A stretch of 64,000 nucleotides of DNA from Topomyia yanbarensis (Eukaryota > Arthropoda > Insecta > Diptera > Culicidae): NCBI RefSeq assembly GCF_030247195.1, contig NC_080672.1, forward strand, positions 374,518,166 through 374,582,165, given 5' to 3'. Shown piece by piece: positions 32,801 through 40,261 of the stretch; within the stretch, counting starts at the first letter, position 1, and every line of letters begins with the position of its first letter. Both the position numbers and the translations under genes were made by a program. The notes under the pieces are model-generated. The model searched no databases. It saw only the letters and a program-made list of their open reading frames with translations, and was not told the DNA's origin.

Positions 32801-33111
32801 CAATTAGGTCATTGCATTCGCATCTAATGCTCCTTTATATTGAAGCAAATTTATGGAATGTGTTTAATGGAACACTGATCTAATTGCCAATATTCATCGT
32901 AATAGATAGTTAGTTGATTTTAAAGCACTTGTTCCCGATTGCCGGCGAAAACATCTACATACCTGTATGAATCTCCAAAGCTCGGACTGATTGTCCGGTT
33001 TGATGACGGACCGGGCCACGCAGTACACCGGATCCGGCGTATCATACGCATCGAAGCACTCGTCATAATCATCGTACATGTACAGCTTTGGCATTCGGTG
33101 GTACTGCTCCA
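10810..33111 (-). CDS. NRF-6-like multi-pass membrane acyltransferase gene, 11 exons, 5' end missing
   Basis: Exons, 5' to 3': 33111-32963, 23228-23082, 22552-22258, 22178-21815, 21731-21563, 21504-21425, 11839-11726, 11658-11508, 11449-11120, 11061-10947, 10889-10810. All introns are GT-AG and every junction keeps phase, giving 663 codons. The N-terminal part is the NRF domain ([35 protein letters not shown]). A first membrane helix follows ([19 protein letters not shown]), then an acyltransferase-3 domain with about ten helices, including [18 protein letters not shown] with the family's conserved histidine, and [11 protein letters not shown]. The C-terminus is short and polar ([11 protein letters not shown] to GHVSL). 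Family members are thought to act in membrane lipid or small-molecule acylation and transport. The substrate is unknown. The first exon, which should carry a signal peptide and end in phase 1, was not found. Confidence 0.9.
12076..12806. mobile_element. MITE family C, better preserved copy
   Basis: A 731-bp element with 13-bp terminal inverted repeats, attgggtcattaa at the left and ttaatgacccaat at the right. It lies in the ~9.6-kb intron of the acyltransferase gene, or close to its left edge. It appears to have landed next to or inside another MITE end (ctcatcagtgactagcacca at 12056). No transposase frame. Confidence 0.75.
12971..13125. mobile_element. MITE family D copy (ctcatcagtaact ends)
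   Basis: It starts ctcatcagtaactgtctc and ends agttactggtgag, which are inverted repeats. The interior holds ccaatctagc and aaccaaac-like motifs. Similar ends occur at 17577-17710 and as parts of larger elements at about 23990-24065 and 39470-39546. It lies in the large intron of the acyltransferase gene. Confidence 0.65.
13126..14278. other. Intronic DNA, nothing firm
   Basis: AT-rich intronic sequence. Short frames near 13286-13635 overlap on both strands and have no recognisable similarity. A pair of related segments at about 13860-13925 and 14036-14110 (gttctggagattcgatcaac versus its approximate inverse near 14085) suggests a degenerate foldback element. Confidence 0.4.
14279..14404 (-). 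pseudogene. Histone H2A fragment
   Basis: The translation reads [20 protein letters not shown], then [21 protein letters not shown]. This matches the first ~40 residues of histone H2A, whose N-terminal tail and first helix carry GRGKGGK, AGLQFPVGRIHRLLRKG and YAERV. Several residues differ (for example P to S in QFPVGR and N-Y to H-N), and the similarity stops abruptly after the RV, so most of the histone fold is absent. It lies in the big intron of the acyltransferase gene on the same strand. It is a dead duplicated or retrocopied fragment and not a functional histone gene. Confidence 0.8.
14405..16149. other. Intronic DNA with moderately GC-rich blocks, no gene assigned
   Basis: A 126-residue plus-strand frame (14730-15110) contains hydrophobic stretches but no recognised domain, overlaps other long frames and has no splice support. 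The block at 15480-15770 is less AT-rich than its surroundings and could be an LTR or regulatory remnant. No matching second copy was seen. Confidence 0.4.
16150..16832 (-). pseudogene. LTR-retrotransposon gag fragment (Ty3/gypsy type)
   Basis: The frame starts [13 protein letters not shown] at 16832 and reads [31 protein letters not shown], then [20 protein letters not shown]. After one in-frame TAG (16515-16517) it continues [18 protein letters not shown], then [20 protein letters not shown] and [18 protein letters not shown]. This is the capsid region of a gypsy-type Gag. The frame stops at 16188, where a CCHC zinc knuckle would be expected. No protease, reverse transcriptase, integrase or pair of LTRs is present, so this is a dead fragment in the acyltransferase intron. 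Confidence 0.8.
16890..17576. other. Intronic DNA, nothing firm
   Basis: This may include the untranslated leader of the gag fragment next to it, but no LTR boundary or primer-binding site was recognised. No gene. Confidence 0.35.
17577..17710. mobile_element. MITE family D copy
   Basis: It begins ctcatcagtaactgacacca and ends ttggtgtcagttactgacga, long inverted repeats. Inside, gatatatccaaacccacacc is paired with the inverse tttagtttggatatattatc. About 134 bp, almost a full palindrome. Confidence 0.75.
17711..18103. other. Intronic DNA, nothing recognised
   Basis: AT-rich. It includes a short poly-A run near 17830. No gene or repeat boundary was identified before the TA target site of the transposon at 18104. 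Confidence 0.4.
18104..19395 (-). mobile_element. ITmD37E transposon, copy 2 (inactive)
   Basis: A 1292-bp sister of the element at 713-2007, in the same orientation, with TA at 18102-18103 and 19396-19397. The left TIR has one mismatch (aagggcgaatacg versus aagggcgaacacg). The right TIR is unchanged. It lies inside the ~9.6-kb intron of the acyltransferase gene. Since the TIRs are nearly intact, it could be mobilised by a transposase supplied by another copy, for example the one at 903-1856. Confidence 0.92.
18294..19244 (-). pseudogene. Dead DD37E transposase
   Basis: It is closely similar to the intact transposase at 903-1856 and ends at the same residue, RMTL. Two lesions are decisive. 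A CAA to TAA change at 18771-18773 stops the frame after IKADFN. In addition, the first catalytic aspartate is asparagine: MDDETY has become MENETY, codon at 18801-18803. The second Asp (WPDLASCH) and Glu (PVEQYW) with 37-residue spacing remain. A small deletion shortens the KFKKKKMS stretch to KIKKKMS. The protein cannot be full length and would lack catalysis even if the stop were read through. Confidence 0.9.
19640..19880. repeat. Dispersed repeat shared with 60.0 kb
   Basis: The text near 19800-19860 (ctacaactttgagtgacttc then aaccgaattacacaataaat) recurs in inverse orientation at about 60010-60060 (tttattgtgtaactcggttg then aagtcactcaaagttacagc). Ends were not defined. Confidence 0.5.
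19931..20158. repeat. Near-perfect palindromic hairpin element
   Basis: About 228 bp. The left arm runs from ttaaacacttttaccgttgt through gcaaaattgcacttttctgt and ttacagatacgtatttcggc. The right arm is the almost exact inverse, ending acaacggtaaaagtgtttaa. The centre (near 20043) is gccttcaagccgacttgcag. Arms of roughly 105-110 bp and almost no spacer give a very stable stem in RNA. It begins and ends with TTAA, and lies in the large acyltransferase intron. Confidence 0.85.
20160..21424. other. Intronic DNA, no gene
   Basis: No frame with similarity was seen. This is the 5' part of the large intron, after exon 6 of the acyltransferase gene (which ends at 21425). Confidence 0.45.
21425..23228 (-). 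CDS. Acyltransferase central exon cluster (exons 2-6)
   Basis: Exon 2 (23228-23082, 49 codons, [18 protein letters not shown] through FNIDFP) holds the end of the NRF cysteine-containing segment, with LCVERC. Exon 3 (22552-22258) finishes the lumenal part ([36 protein letters not shown]) and encodes the first membrane helix. Exon 4 (22178-21815) starts the acyltransferase-3 domain, with [21 protein letters not shown] and [10 protein letters not shown]. Exon 5 (21731-21563) has [20 protein letters not shown] and [17 protein letters not shown]. Exon 6 (21504-21425) has [20 protein letters not shown]. Donors are mostly GTAAG-like. The intron between exons 2 and 3 contains the heptamer repeat. 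Confidence 0.92.
22715..23020. repeat. 7-bp tandem repeat, (TTATTTA)n
   Basis: About 300 bp, or some 43 units, with only a few interruptions (for example tttactattt near 23000). It lies wholly inside the 529-bp intron between acyltransferase exons 2 and 3. The long plus-strand frame reading YLLFIIY repeats is an artefact of it. Length variation between individuals is likely. Confidence 0.95.
23229..24120. other. Intron DNA with partial family D/E MITE
   Basis: This is the start of the ~9.7-kb intron between exons 1 and 2 as numbered here. At about 23895-24065 a MITE segment (cttcccgggacatcactcgg, then gtctaactagtgctaatttg, ending gctagttactgacgagatga) matches that at 39395-39546. No gene seen. 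Confidence 0.5.
25676..25860 (+). mobile_element. tRNA-derived SINE
   Basis: The head resembles a tRNA: ggtttagagggtgtagcact (A-box region) and tattcgagtccc (B box) at about 25729-25741. It is followed by a non-tRNA body, gtgggaccgtagcactagcc, gaatctgctgtgaagcctgt and tgaagcagaaggc, which I recognise as a common mosquito SINE body. RNA polymerase III would transcribe it. It moves using LINE enzymes. Confidence 0.75.
26305..26532. repeat. Foldback MITE
   Basis: The left arm starts atcgacaaacatacgattac and includes ctttgaaaggaaattccgga. The right arm ends gtaatcatatgtttgtcgag then at, and includes tgaaatttcctttcaaagag. Arms are about 75 bp with an ~80-bp spacer. Nested within the modular block. 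Confidence 0.7.
27871..27967. repeat. Short palindromic MITE
   Basis: The left end, cccatgtaacaattgagatt then ttatag, is matched by the inverse right end aaaacctcaattgttacttg then gg. It is 97 bp and resembles a family whose ends read cccaagtaac. The related word cccaagtag begins the MITE at 63177. Confidence 0.6.
28755..28925 (-). mobile_element. tRNA-derived SINE, partial
   Basis: On the minus strand a B-box-like ggttcgaatctc (complement of 28847-28858) follows tcaaaggttgcg. The downstream body, on the plus strand tttgatagtatcccaactgg then gaaaattgttcgaaatggtg, recurs at about 45375-45420 and 60185-60230. Such sequences create false open frames of the MRDSNPQP type. Confidence 0.6.
28926..29434. 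other. Intron DNA, nothing firm
   Basis: No gene or clear repeat boundary was recognised here. Confidence 0.4.
29668..30177. repeat. Near-perfect 150-bp inverted repeat with 208-bp spacer
   Basis: The left arm (about 29668-29819) runs from cctttttttatattgtaacg through gggactggaaggtgaagtat to gggtcaatgaacaagctta. The right arm (about 30028-30177) is its inverse: taagcttgttctttgaccct and so on to ttacaatataaaaaagg. Very few differences are visible, so it is young. It could result from twin priming of a retroelement or from a local inverted duplication. Confidence 0.75.
30221..30619 (-). pseudogene. ORF1 C-terminal fragment of a non-LTR retrotransposon
   Basis: The translation [20 protein letters not shown], then [18 protein letters not shown], then [20 protein letters not shown] and [15 protein letters not shown], matches the C-terminal globular domain of ORF1 proteins in CR1/Jockey-like elements, which typically ends with a W-P-x-G-I-x-x-R-E-F motif. 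A low-complexity Ser/Thr-rich stretch precedes it. The N-terminal part (often a PHD or zinc-finger region) is not present. The stop follows NNSGAP. No ORF2 is adjacent. Confidence 0.7.
30803..31633. mobile_element. TTAA-flanked MITE, family A copy 2
   Basis: An 831-bp element flanked by TTAA (30799-30802 and 31634-31637). The left end gggggcatctggtgta and the right end tacaccagacgcccct are inverted repeats. The interior aligns along its length with 3163-3981 (for example ttttttatccgcttaattgt then tagtattgaacctctag, and ttaatagcgtttttctcgaa). It is non-autonomous. A piggyBac-type transposase source is inferred from the target site. Confidence 0.8.
31638..32962. other. Intron DNA, repeat patch then nothing firm
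   Basis: 31650-31712 is the repeat shared with 2350-2418. A 45-bp duplication around 31720-31770 (ataataaataataatatgtt) is a local tandem repeat. The rest holds no recognised gene. Confidence 0.45.
32963..33111 (-). CDS. Acyltransferase exon encoding the start of the NRF domain
   Basis: 149 bp with a pyrimidine-rich acceptor (ctatttcag, in phase 1) and a strong donor CAG then GTATGT. It encodes [20 protein letters not shown], then [20 protein letters not shown] and QSELWRFIQ, which continues in phase 0 into [10 protein letters not shown] of the exon at 23228. The MP-x-L-Y-x-x-DDY-x-x-C pattern is the usual opening of the lumenal NRF domain, preceded in full-length proteins by a signal peptide of one short exon. 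That exon was not located with confidence. Confidence 0.9.
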
Positions 33112-34137
33112 CTGAAATAGAATGAAGTTAAAATATAAATTTATATTGACGCGTATGCAGAATAAAGATGCAATTAAAATCGATATCAGTAAAACTTTAC
33201 GAGAGCTATAGAACGTTTCACACATCAATCAACCCTGAGGCACTCCGGTTACATCGCTAGAAGTTCGAAAATTATAGACAACAGGTATCTACAGCAAACG
33301 GTGGATAGGACAGTAGGCTTGACCTACCACAACACCATTTTCACGGGCGGTGACTCAACACATTGCCATAGGTTAGGAGCAACGAACAGATGTATGCATT
33401 TTAATGCGTTCAGATTCAGAAGAAGAGAGTGCGAACTTGAGAGGCCATAACTAAATGAGAAGAGGATGATAAATTGATTTTGATATGGTTTTGCCATTAT
33501 GGCCAATAGTATTGTGGTTATCACTGGAAATGAGTAGACAGAGTAGTAGAGAGACAGGATAGCGACAACATAGCGAAATGTAGTCTGGTCTTGATAGTCT
33601 TTTTCAGGGTAAATCTTTTGACGACAAAGCAGAATAATGAAAAACATTCGAAACCGAAATCTATTTATAAATCAATTAATAAATTGTATAGATAGAAGAG
33701 ACACGTACTGTTACGGCCAAGCTATCAATTTCTTTTCACTCATTTGCTTCTAGCATAATTGCATCGCGTGCTAATCTTCGCTGAAAAGCACAATACCTGC
33801 ATGCATAGATCTTCGAGGTTCTCATCGGCGTGTTGGGTTGGACGTTCCTTGGAACCGGTTGTGCAGTTAGAGGTGATGCTTGCGTTAAAGACCTGAATCT
33901 TCCATGCACTCAGGATTGAAGGTACGTGCATTTTCAAATTAAATGGCACAATTTCGGCAGAGTGGGATAAAATTATAAAAAGCTAAAATTACAACAAAAC
34001 GCGATCGGCACAATTTTCTCAGAAATTGCTGACCCGATTTGTACAAATTTAAGTTCAAACGAACGGTATAACGGTTCCATAGGCTGCCATTGATTTTTGT
34101 CGATTGGAGTTCCAGTTCCGAAGATAAGGATTGTAGA
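33112..34137. other. Upstream region of the acyltransferase exon, possible exons unresolved
   Basis: A minus-strand frame (33228 down) reads MMCETFYSSRKVLLISILIA followed by SLFC, a signal-peptide-like stretch just before the NRF exon. Its only phase-1 donor would cut before the hydrophobic core, so it does not join correctly. Another minus-strand frame at 33949-33740 (NASITSNCTTGSKERPTQHA) ends in CAG then GTATTG but in phase 0, which also does not fit. Either could be an untranslated or alternative exon. Confidence 0.35.
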
Positions 34138-36106
34138 GTGTGGTCACTAGAGTGGCTCGAATATGACATTTTTCAGCAAAGCACTTTTTGAGTTCCTTTT
34201 GTGGTCCCTAATGCCTGTGCACAGTTTGGGAGCGGTTGGTTGCTTCCCTGGTTTGCACATTGCGTTCAAAGTTTGTATGAGATTTTATATGGGGAAATCA
34301 ATTATTTTGCATTTACGTTGATAAAGATCGCTATTTCATTCAATATGAAAAACCAGCTTTATAAAACTTTAGTTCAAACCTTGGTTAACAACATTGTCGA
34401 AAGACGGTAATTAGCTACGAGTTTTCAAAAAATAGTTATAACGATTTTAAAACTTATGGTTCAATCCAAATGTAGAAATTTATTATTTCTTCCAACACTG
34501 ACAGTACACCACCGACACCGATACTTTAAACTAAAATAAATGAGAATATTGTCATCACAGAGACTTGATACCTTTGAATGAAATGTTCAGAATGAATTGC
34601 TGAATAACACAGACGTAGTCAGAAAATGAAAAGAAGAAGTGGTGTGGCTTGTGTACTCCCCAGTTTCCTTTTTAGATATAACATAAGGAACACATCTTCA
34701 ACGTAGGTTTATACTTAATTGCTTAATTAAAAATCAATCTTACGTGTTTGAGTGATGCTATTTAACCCATTCATGCCCATGTTGTTTGTGGACAACAACG
34801 TTTTTAAACAGCTACAACTTTTGATTGAGGCAAAATTTGCTCACAAAAACAAGTAAGGCTAATAAATGTGACAGCTCTAGAGCTGAAGTTATTGCAATTA
34901 GTCTGATTGAACTCCGATGGAGCAGTGCTGCCAAGGACAGTTTACGTTGACGACGGAAAATGAATTTTTCATATAACGTCGTTATGTTGCAATATTAGTG
35001 AAAACTGATAAAACTTATCAATTTAGATTATTTTCGGCTACGTTTTCCACGGAGTTGGACTATTGTAAATATTCTAGGAGAATTATATTTAGCATTGGAA
35101 GGTAAAAATTGAGCAGCTTCCAGCACTGCAAGGGAAGCACCTACCTTTATGAAAAAAGGGTTTTCGAGTTTCTTGATACCATCGTTTTCCAGAAAAAATA
35201 GTTTTGAAACACTACACGCACTAGAAAAAAGTTGGGCTTGAAGGGGTTAAGGGCTCTACTGTTATCTCATTTAAAATGGTACAACGGTTTATAAGTTTTA
35301 CATATTTTAAAACCCTATTTCTTAGCCGATCAGAGTCAGAATCTAAAAAAATGCATATCTTTAGATTCCTGTAAGTCTCGGAATTGTTTCTATTACTGTT
35401 TTCGTTTGAGAATCTAGGAACGAAACCAGGATAGTTACTTCAAACAAACGTTTTTTGATGAAATTGAGTTAGTTTCACGCAAAACAGTAGTGATGTTAGC
35501 GAACCAGAAATATACTTCAGGTTAGAACCCAAGTCTTATACAAAACAATCTAAAAAGGGACTGGGCAGTACACAAGCCACCCCCCTTCTTTTCATTGTCT
35601 GACTACGTCTATGTTATTCACCAATTCATTCTGATCATTTCATTGAAAGGTACGAAATCTCTGCGATGAATATATTCTCATTTATTTAAGTTTTTAATGT
35701 CGATGTTGGTAAAGCACTGGCAGTGTTGGAAAAAGTAATAAATTTCTGCATTTGGATTGAGCCATAAGTTTTAAAATCATTGTAATTATTTTTTGAAAAC
35801 TCGTAGCTAGTTACCGTCTTCGACAAAGTTGTTAACCAAGGTTTGAAATATAGTTTTATAAAGGTGGTTTTTTATATTGAGTGAAATGGCGATTATTATT
35901 GACATAAATGCAAAATAATTGATTTCCCCATATAAAATCCCATACAAACTTTGAACGCAATGCGCAAACCCGGGAAGCAACCAACCACTACAAATTTTTG
36001 CATAGGCATTTGGGACCACAAAAGGAACTTAAAAAGTGCTGTGCCCGCTAGTTTAAATCATTTTGAAGTTTTCCCATACAACCGTGAGCCACTCTAGTGG
36101 TCACAC
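34138..36106. mobile_element. Long-armed foldback element (~2 kb)
   Basis: Arms of about 540 bp (34138-34676 and 35560-36106) are inverted copies. The outer ends read gtgtggtcactagagtggct and, inverse, agccactctagtggtcacac. Each arm contains a related short frame (MVPNACAQFGSGWLLPWFAH on plus at 34201, MVPNAYAKICSGWLLPGFAH on minus at 36019), which is a by-product of the duplication. The spacer includes a TTAA MITE of family B. Non-autonomous. The superfamily is not assigned because no clean target-site duplication was read. Confidence 0.75.
34762..35250. mobile_element. TTAA MITE, family B copy 1
   Basis: It begins ttaacccattcatgcccatg and ends gttgggcttgaaggggttaa, inverted repeats with TTAA at each edge. 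The interior (tttgctcacaaaaacaagta, gatggagcagtgctgccaag, ttccacggagttggactatt) matches the copies at 42826-43351 and 38813-39928. Nested in the foldback element. Confidence 0.8.
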
Positions 36107-36940
36107 AGTAAATTCCCATGTAAACTGGTACCACCATGATAACAAAATTATGTTAAACGTATTAAAATGGGTGCTGGATTTGAATTTCTAGATCATTAAT
36201 GACTTACTAAAGTAAAAGAGGGAGTAAAAGAAATTACACAGTTCAAATTTGTATTTTTTATACCAAATGTCTTAAAAATGCATAAAACGTCGAAATTTGA
36301 TGCAATATCATTTTTTTTTGCCATTGTGGGACTTAGCTGAATTGGACCCTTTTTGTTTTTGTCATGTGGAAAGATTGTGTAAGTATTCCATATATCGACA
36401 ACCAGATCCCCAAATTTTGTTTGACTAAGAAAGGATTTCTAGAATTATATGAGGGGCGTAGCTAGGAGTATTGTTGGCGGGTTATACCTTCGCTTTAGAC
36501 ATAGTCTAAAGTTTTTTTTTATCAGAGAATAATATTAAAGGATACTTAAGAAGTTGAAGCTGCAACCGGCTCTGAAGTTCTAAAGCTTTCTGCAATCGAC
36601 GTGATTTGGTCTTAGCATTTATGAATTGGCCTCTGCGTAGCGCATGCGACCAAAATTTTTGACCATTACTCTTCGGATTGAAAAGTCCCAGGACCCGTGT
36701 TATTGACCGTGCTGCATTATTTTTAATAATTTGTTGACCCCATTCCGTTCATCCGTATTGGAGCGGCACTTGTATTTCTTCCTGATGAGTGTGTACGACA
36801 GTTTATCACTATCCCAACGCTGTTGTTTTTGACATATTTACCGAGTGAACTATCGCCTTATCGCTTCCTCCGGCGCGCAATAAAATGACGATGGCCAACC
36901 GACTGCTCTCATGTGTTTACACTACACTGTTTAGATATGA
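36107..36940. other. Intergenic stretch, no gene
   Basis: No recognised gene or element. Short frames only. Confidence 0.45.
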
Positions 36941-37170
36941 CCAGTTGCGGATCCATGGGGAGGTCCGTGGGCGCGGGAATTTTTTTTAGGTTGATAAATT
37001 TTGAATTAATTTCAATTTTATATTGGTTTCAAACCCAAATTTGAAACCAAATTTGCCAACGAACCTGATATTCATTAAATAAGCTTATTACGTATAACGA
37101 AATGTACAATGTTTATTATAAAACCGAAATTTCAGACCCCTCCCGAATTTTTTTCTGGATCCGCCCCTGG
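36941..37170. mobile_element. MITE with gcggatcc ends (hAT-like, tentative)
   Basis: It starts ccagttgcggatccatgggg and ends tttctggatccgcccctgg, imperfect inverted repeats. A run of ttttttt follows the left end and precedes the right end. Target-site duplication is unclear, so the superfamily is tentative. 230 bp. Confidence 0.6.
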
Positions 37171-38199
37171 ATGTGACACCTGACAGTATGAGTTATCCAG
37201 TGCTGGTGTAGATATAATTCCAAACTATGTTACCAACAGTCAGAAAAACTGCATCGCGAGTGGCGAGATACGATATGCCTATGTATCTGAAGCACTAGTT
37301 CCAAGAATGCATGCATGAGGTATTTCACGATTACTTGTCAGGTCTACCTTGTCATAAGCAACGAAGTCGATGATAATAAAGTCTTCAATGTAGATGTTTT
37401 TTTTTGCGGATGTACGGATTTTGAACCTATGCTATGAAAGCTTTTGCTTTTTGCATTAATCGAGATGAATTCAGAACAGGCAACAGATTTATGTAAACTT
37501 CTTGGTTGATGGTCTTGGTTGCAATGACAATGTAGATTTTCAAGCCACAGGTACAGGTAGCCTGCCAAACCAGATATTTCTTAGCGAACGTTGATTCTTT
37601 TATATGTTTGAAAATTCTTTTCCTTTTGCTTTTTAGGTAATGGCAAAAACTTTAAGTTCTATAACGGTTTTGCAAACTCGGCGAGCGAGTAGTTCCGATT
37701 TTCGCGATGAGTGAACAAAAGAAGGAGAAATCCTTCTGCTTGGGCGTAATTTTGATAAGTGGAAGGCACATGTCAAATTCAAAATCATTCTGCTCGCACA
37801 CACACTTACAAAATGAGAAGGCCTGCATGCATAATTAAATGAAATGCATAAGTTTAAACCCATCAAATTTTGATTAGTTTAGGAGCCTGTGGGCGTATTG
37901 CCACTCCGAGACTCATAAAATGCCAAAAACACCGTAAAATAATATAATAACTGCAAAAAGTGAGACAAGAGCTAGGATCAAGCTTAATTCAAACGATTTT
38001 TACAGGAGATAGACTAGTAGTACATAGGTCTAAAATATTGCCTAAAATAAGCATTAACTGTGCCGAAAAACTTACTATGTAAGGTAATGACGAGCACACT
38101 AGCCATTTAACTGCTCGCCAAAAAAAGAAATAGCTTGAGTGTGCTGAGACCACATATTGTTTTTTTGGAAATAGAAGGAAAAAGATGAAAAATTTCGAC
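37171..38199. other. Intergenic stretch, no gene
   Basis: Several short frames on the minus strand (37344-37866) lack recognisable similarity, codon continuity or splice support. Nothing else seen. Confidence 0.4.
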
Positions 38200-38600
38200 G
38201 GTGCCAGTGGTTGAGTAGTAAGCGTAAACGCCACCCATCCCAGTTGGTCTGGGTTCAATCCCAGCCGAGATCGTTGACATTTTTCAAGGGTAAAAAAATC
38301 TTTGGTCACGATTTCTTTCGGAAGGGAAGTAAAGCCGTTGGTCCCCGGTCAATGAGTTGATGGGTCGGTAACTAGTCCAGATAATGGTGTCGGTCTTTGG
38401 CTTCTTAGCGGAAATAGGGTGATGGAAAATAACTAGAGCATGAAAATGAATCGCACCTCTATGCAAGCGCAGTAGTGTATACGGCCTTTAGCAAAAGCAA
38501 GTGTCGGACTAACATTCCTTCCCTTTCTTTCCGCAATCTACGTTAAGGTCTGGCCGGCGCCGGTATTGATCAATACACTTTTTAGGATTACCAAGAGTTG
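38200..38600 (+). mobile_element. tRNA-derived SINE, full-length-looking
   Basis: The tRNA-like head has an A box, agtggttgagtagtaagcg (about 38206-38224), and a B box, gggttcaatccc (38251-38262), with a stem around it (ccagttggtctggg / cccagccg). The body contains gaagggaagtaaagccgttg, gtccccggtcaatgagttga and, near the end, gcaaaagcaagtgtcggact. This body is familiar from mosquito SINEs. Transcribed by RNA polymerase III. No internal decay was obvious. Confidence 0.75.
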
Positions 38601-38812
38601 CACATTGAAAGATATTTCGCTACTCCCAAGCATAATTATCTACTGATTCTCTGTGCAATTTCAGCTAGTCTAGATTGAAAAGGGAGAAGCAGCCAGGGGT
38701 GGTCGCACAAACTCAAGCTCAATAGACGAAAAAAGATGAAACATTTCGTTTTTCTTTTGTCTCTAGTACGAAAGCATTGGTTTTTATGAGCATTAGAAGC
38801 TGGGGTTGCAAA

Positions 38813-39928
38813 TTAACCCTTTCCCGCTTATGGTGTATGTAGAGCATCATAACTTTAAACAGCTATAACTTTTGGTTTCCACAGTATTTGTTTACAAAAA
38901 CAAGTAAGCTTGATAACTGGGGCTATAACCTTTCATTTGCGCAAAAGTTCGGATAAGACATAAAAAGGACACTTTAAAGTTCATATAAAGTTCTCAGAGA
39001 ACCTTTAAGCTGCTTAAGCTTTACTGGCACTTGAAAGCTGCTTAAGCCGCTATTAGAACAAGAAACGTATCGGAAAATTACTTAAAACAAGAAGCTCATG
39101 CAACTCCCTTATACGAACTTTTGGTTGCTTGGGTAATTTGACACAAAAACCCTAAACAGTTCACACGACACATGTGAAGGCCTGAAACAACCGGCTTGTC
39201 CCAAGTGATATCCCGGGAAGGAATTATAGAAACTCTGGTTTTCTGAGGAGAAAACGAAAACGCAACTTCAATCCAATTTAATCCAATTTTCCTTTTTGGG
39301 AATGAATATTGCATAATGCCAGGCGATTGGTTCCCTAGCCAAAAAACAAGCGCTCGTTTTCGCTTTCTCGTCAGCAAACCATAACTTCTGACTTTGCTTC
39401 CCGGGATATCACCCGGGATAAGCTGGTTGCTTTAGGCGTTCACTTGTTCATGCGAACCGTTTGTTTTTTGTGTCTAACTAGTGCTAATTTAGATTAATCG
39501 TCTAACTAGACTACCAGTTGGTGCTAGTTACTGACGAAATTAATTCAAATTTAACAATTGTTGGTATTAAAGTAACTAAAGTTATTGCAATTGAATTGAT
39601 TGGATTCCGTTGAAGCAGTGTTGTCAAGGCCAGTTAGTGTTAAAGATGAAAAATGAAGTTTTGATATAACTTCTTTGTCTAGCAGTATTATTGAAAACTG
39701 ATGAAGCCTATCAATTTAGACTGTGTTCAAGTATCTTTTCCATGCGATTGGAGTATTGTTAATATTCTTGGAGAATTGTATTGAACATTGGAATGTTACA
39801 ATTAAGAAGTTTGTAGCACATATCTTGATCAAAACAAATATTTCGTGTTTCATAACCCCAACAGTTCTCAGGGATTTTAGTTTTAAAATCCTATATGCGT
39901 AGAAAACAGTTGGTCAAGAAAGGATTAA
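38813..39928. mobile_element. TTAA MITE, family B copy 3, with nested insertion
   Basis: It starts ttaaccctttcccgcttatg and ends ggtcaagaaaggattaa. The interior tttacaaaaacaagtaagct and ccgttgaagcagtgttgtca align with copies 1 and 2. It is interrupted by an element at about 39129-39546 that is absent from the other copies. Confidence 0.7.
39129..39546. mobile_element. Nested foldback element in family B copy 3
   Basis: The left arm includes cacaaaaaccctaaacagtt, then cacgacacatgtgaaggcct and gtgatatcccgggaagg. The right arm includes cttcccgggatatcacccgg and gttcacttgttcatgcgaac, then cgtttgttttttgtgtctaa, an imperfect inverse. It ends in family D-type sequence (gctagttactgacgaaatta). A partial relative lies at 23895-24065. 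Confidence 0.65.
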
Positions 39929-40261
39929 GAAAAATAAAAACTAAAGTAAGTGATTATCTATGGTGCACATTTCAGTGCCGAATTGAATGGCGTAATTAGA
40001 TTTTTGTACAAGGTGTCGATCTCAAGCTATGCATATTTGAAATATAAAAATGAATGTTCAAAAATAGTTTTTTACGGTCAAATTCACTTTATTTTGAAAC
40101 CGTTATCTTTGAAGGTTTAGCTTTAGGTCCTTGAAGTAACTTTATAACATAATATGGCACATTATTTGAAAAAAAATAGTTATGTGTTTGTTTCTTCAGT
40201 AAAGTTGTTGAACATATGATATTTAAAGCAACTTTGCTGAAGACCTTAAAGTATTCAGGGT

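Noticed and set aside
33740..33949. Candidate first coding exon of the acyltransferase gene
   Set aside because: Good donor but it ends in phase 0, while the next exon needs phase 1, and it has no signal peptide.
38200..38280. Possible functional tRNA gene
   Set aside because: Same reason: tRNA-like head continuous with a SINE body; the D and acceptor stems are not convincing.
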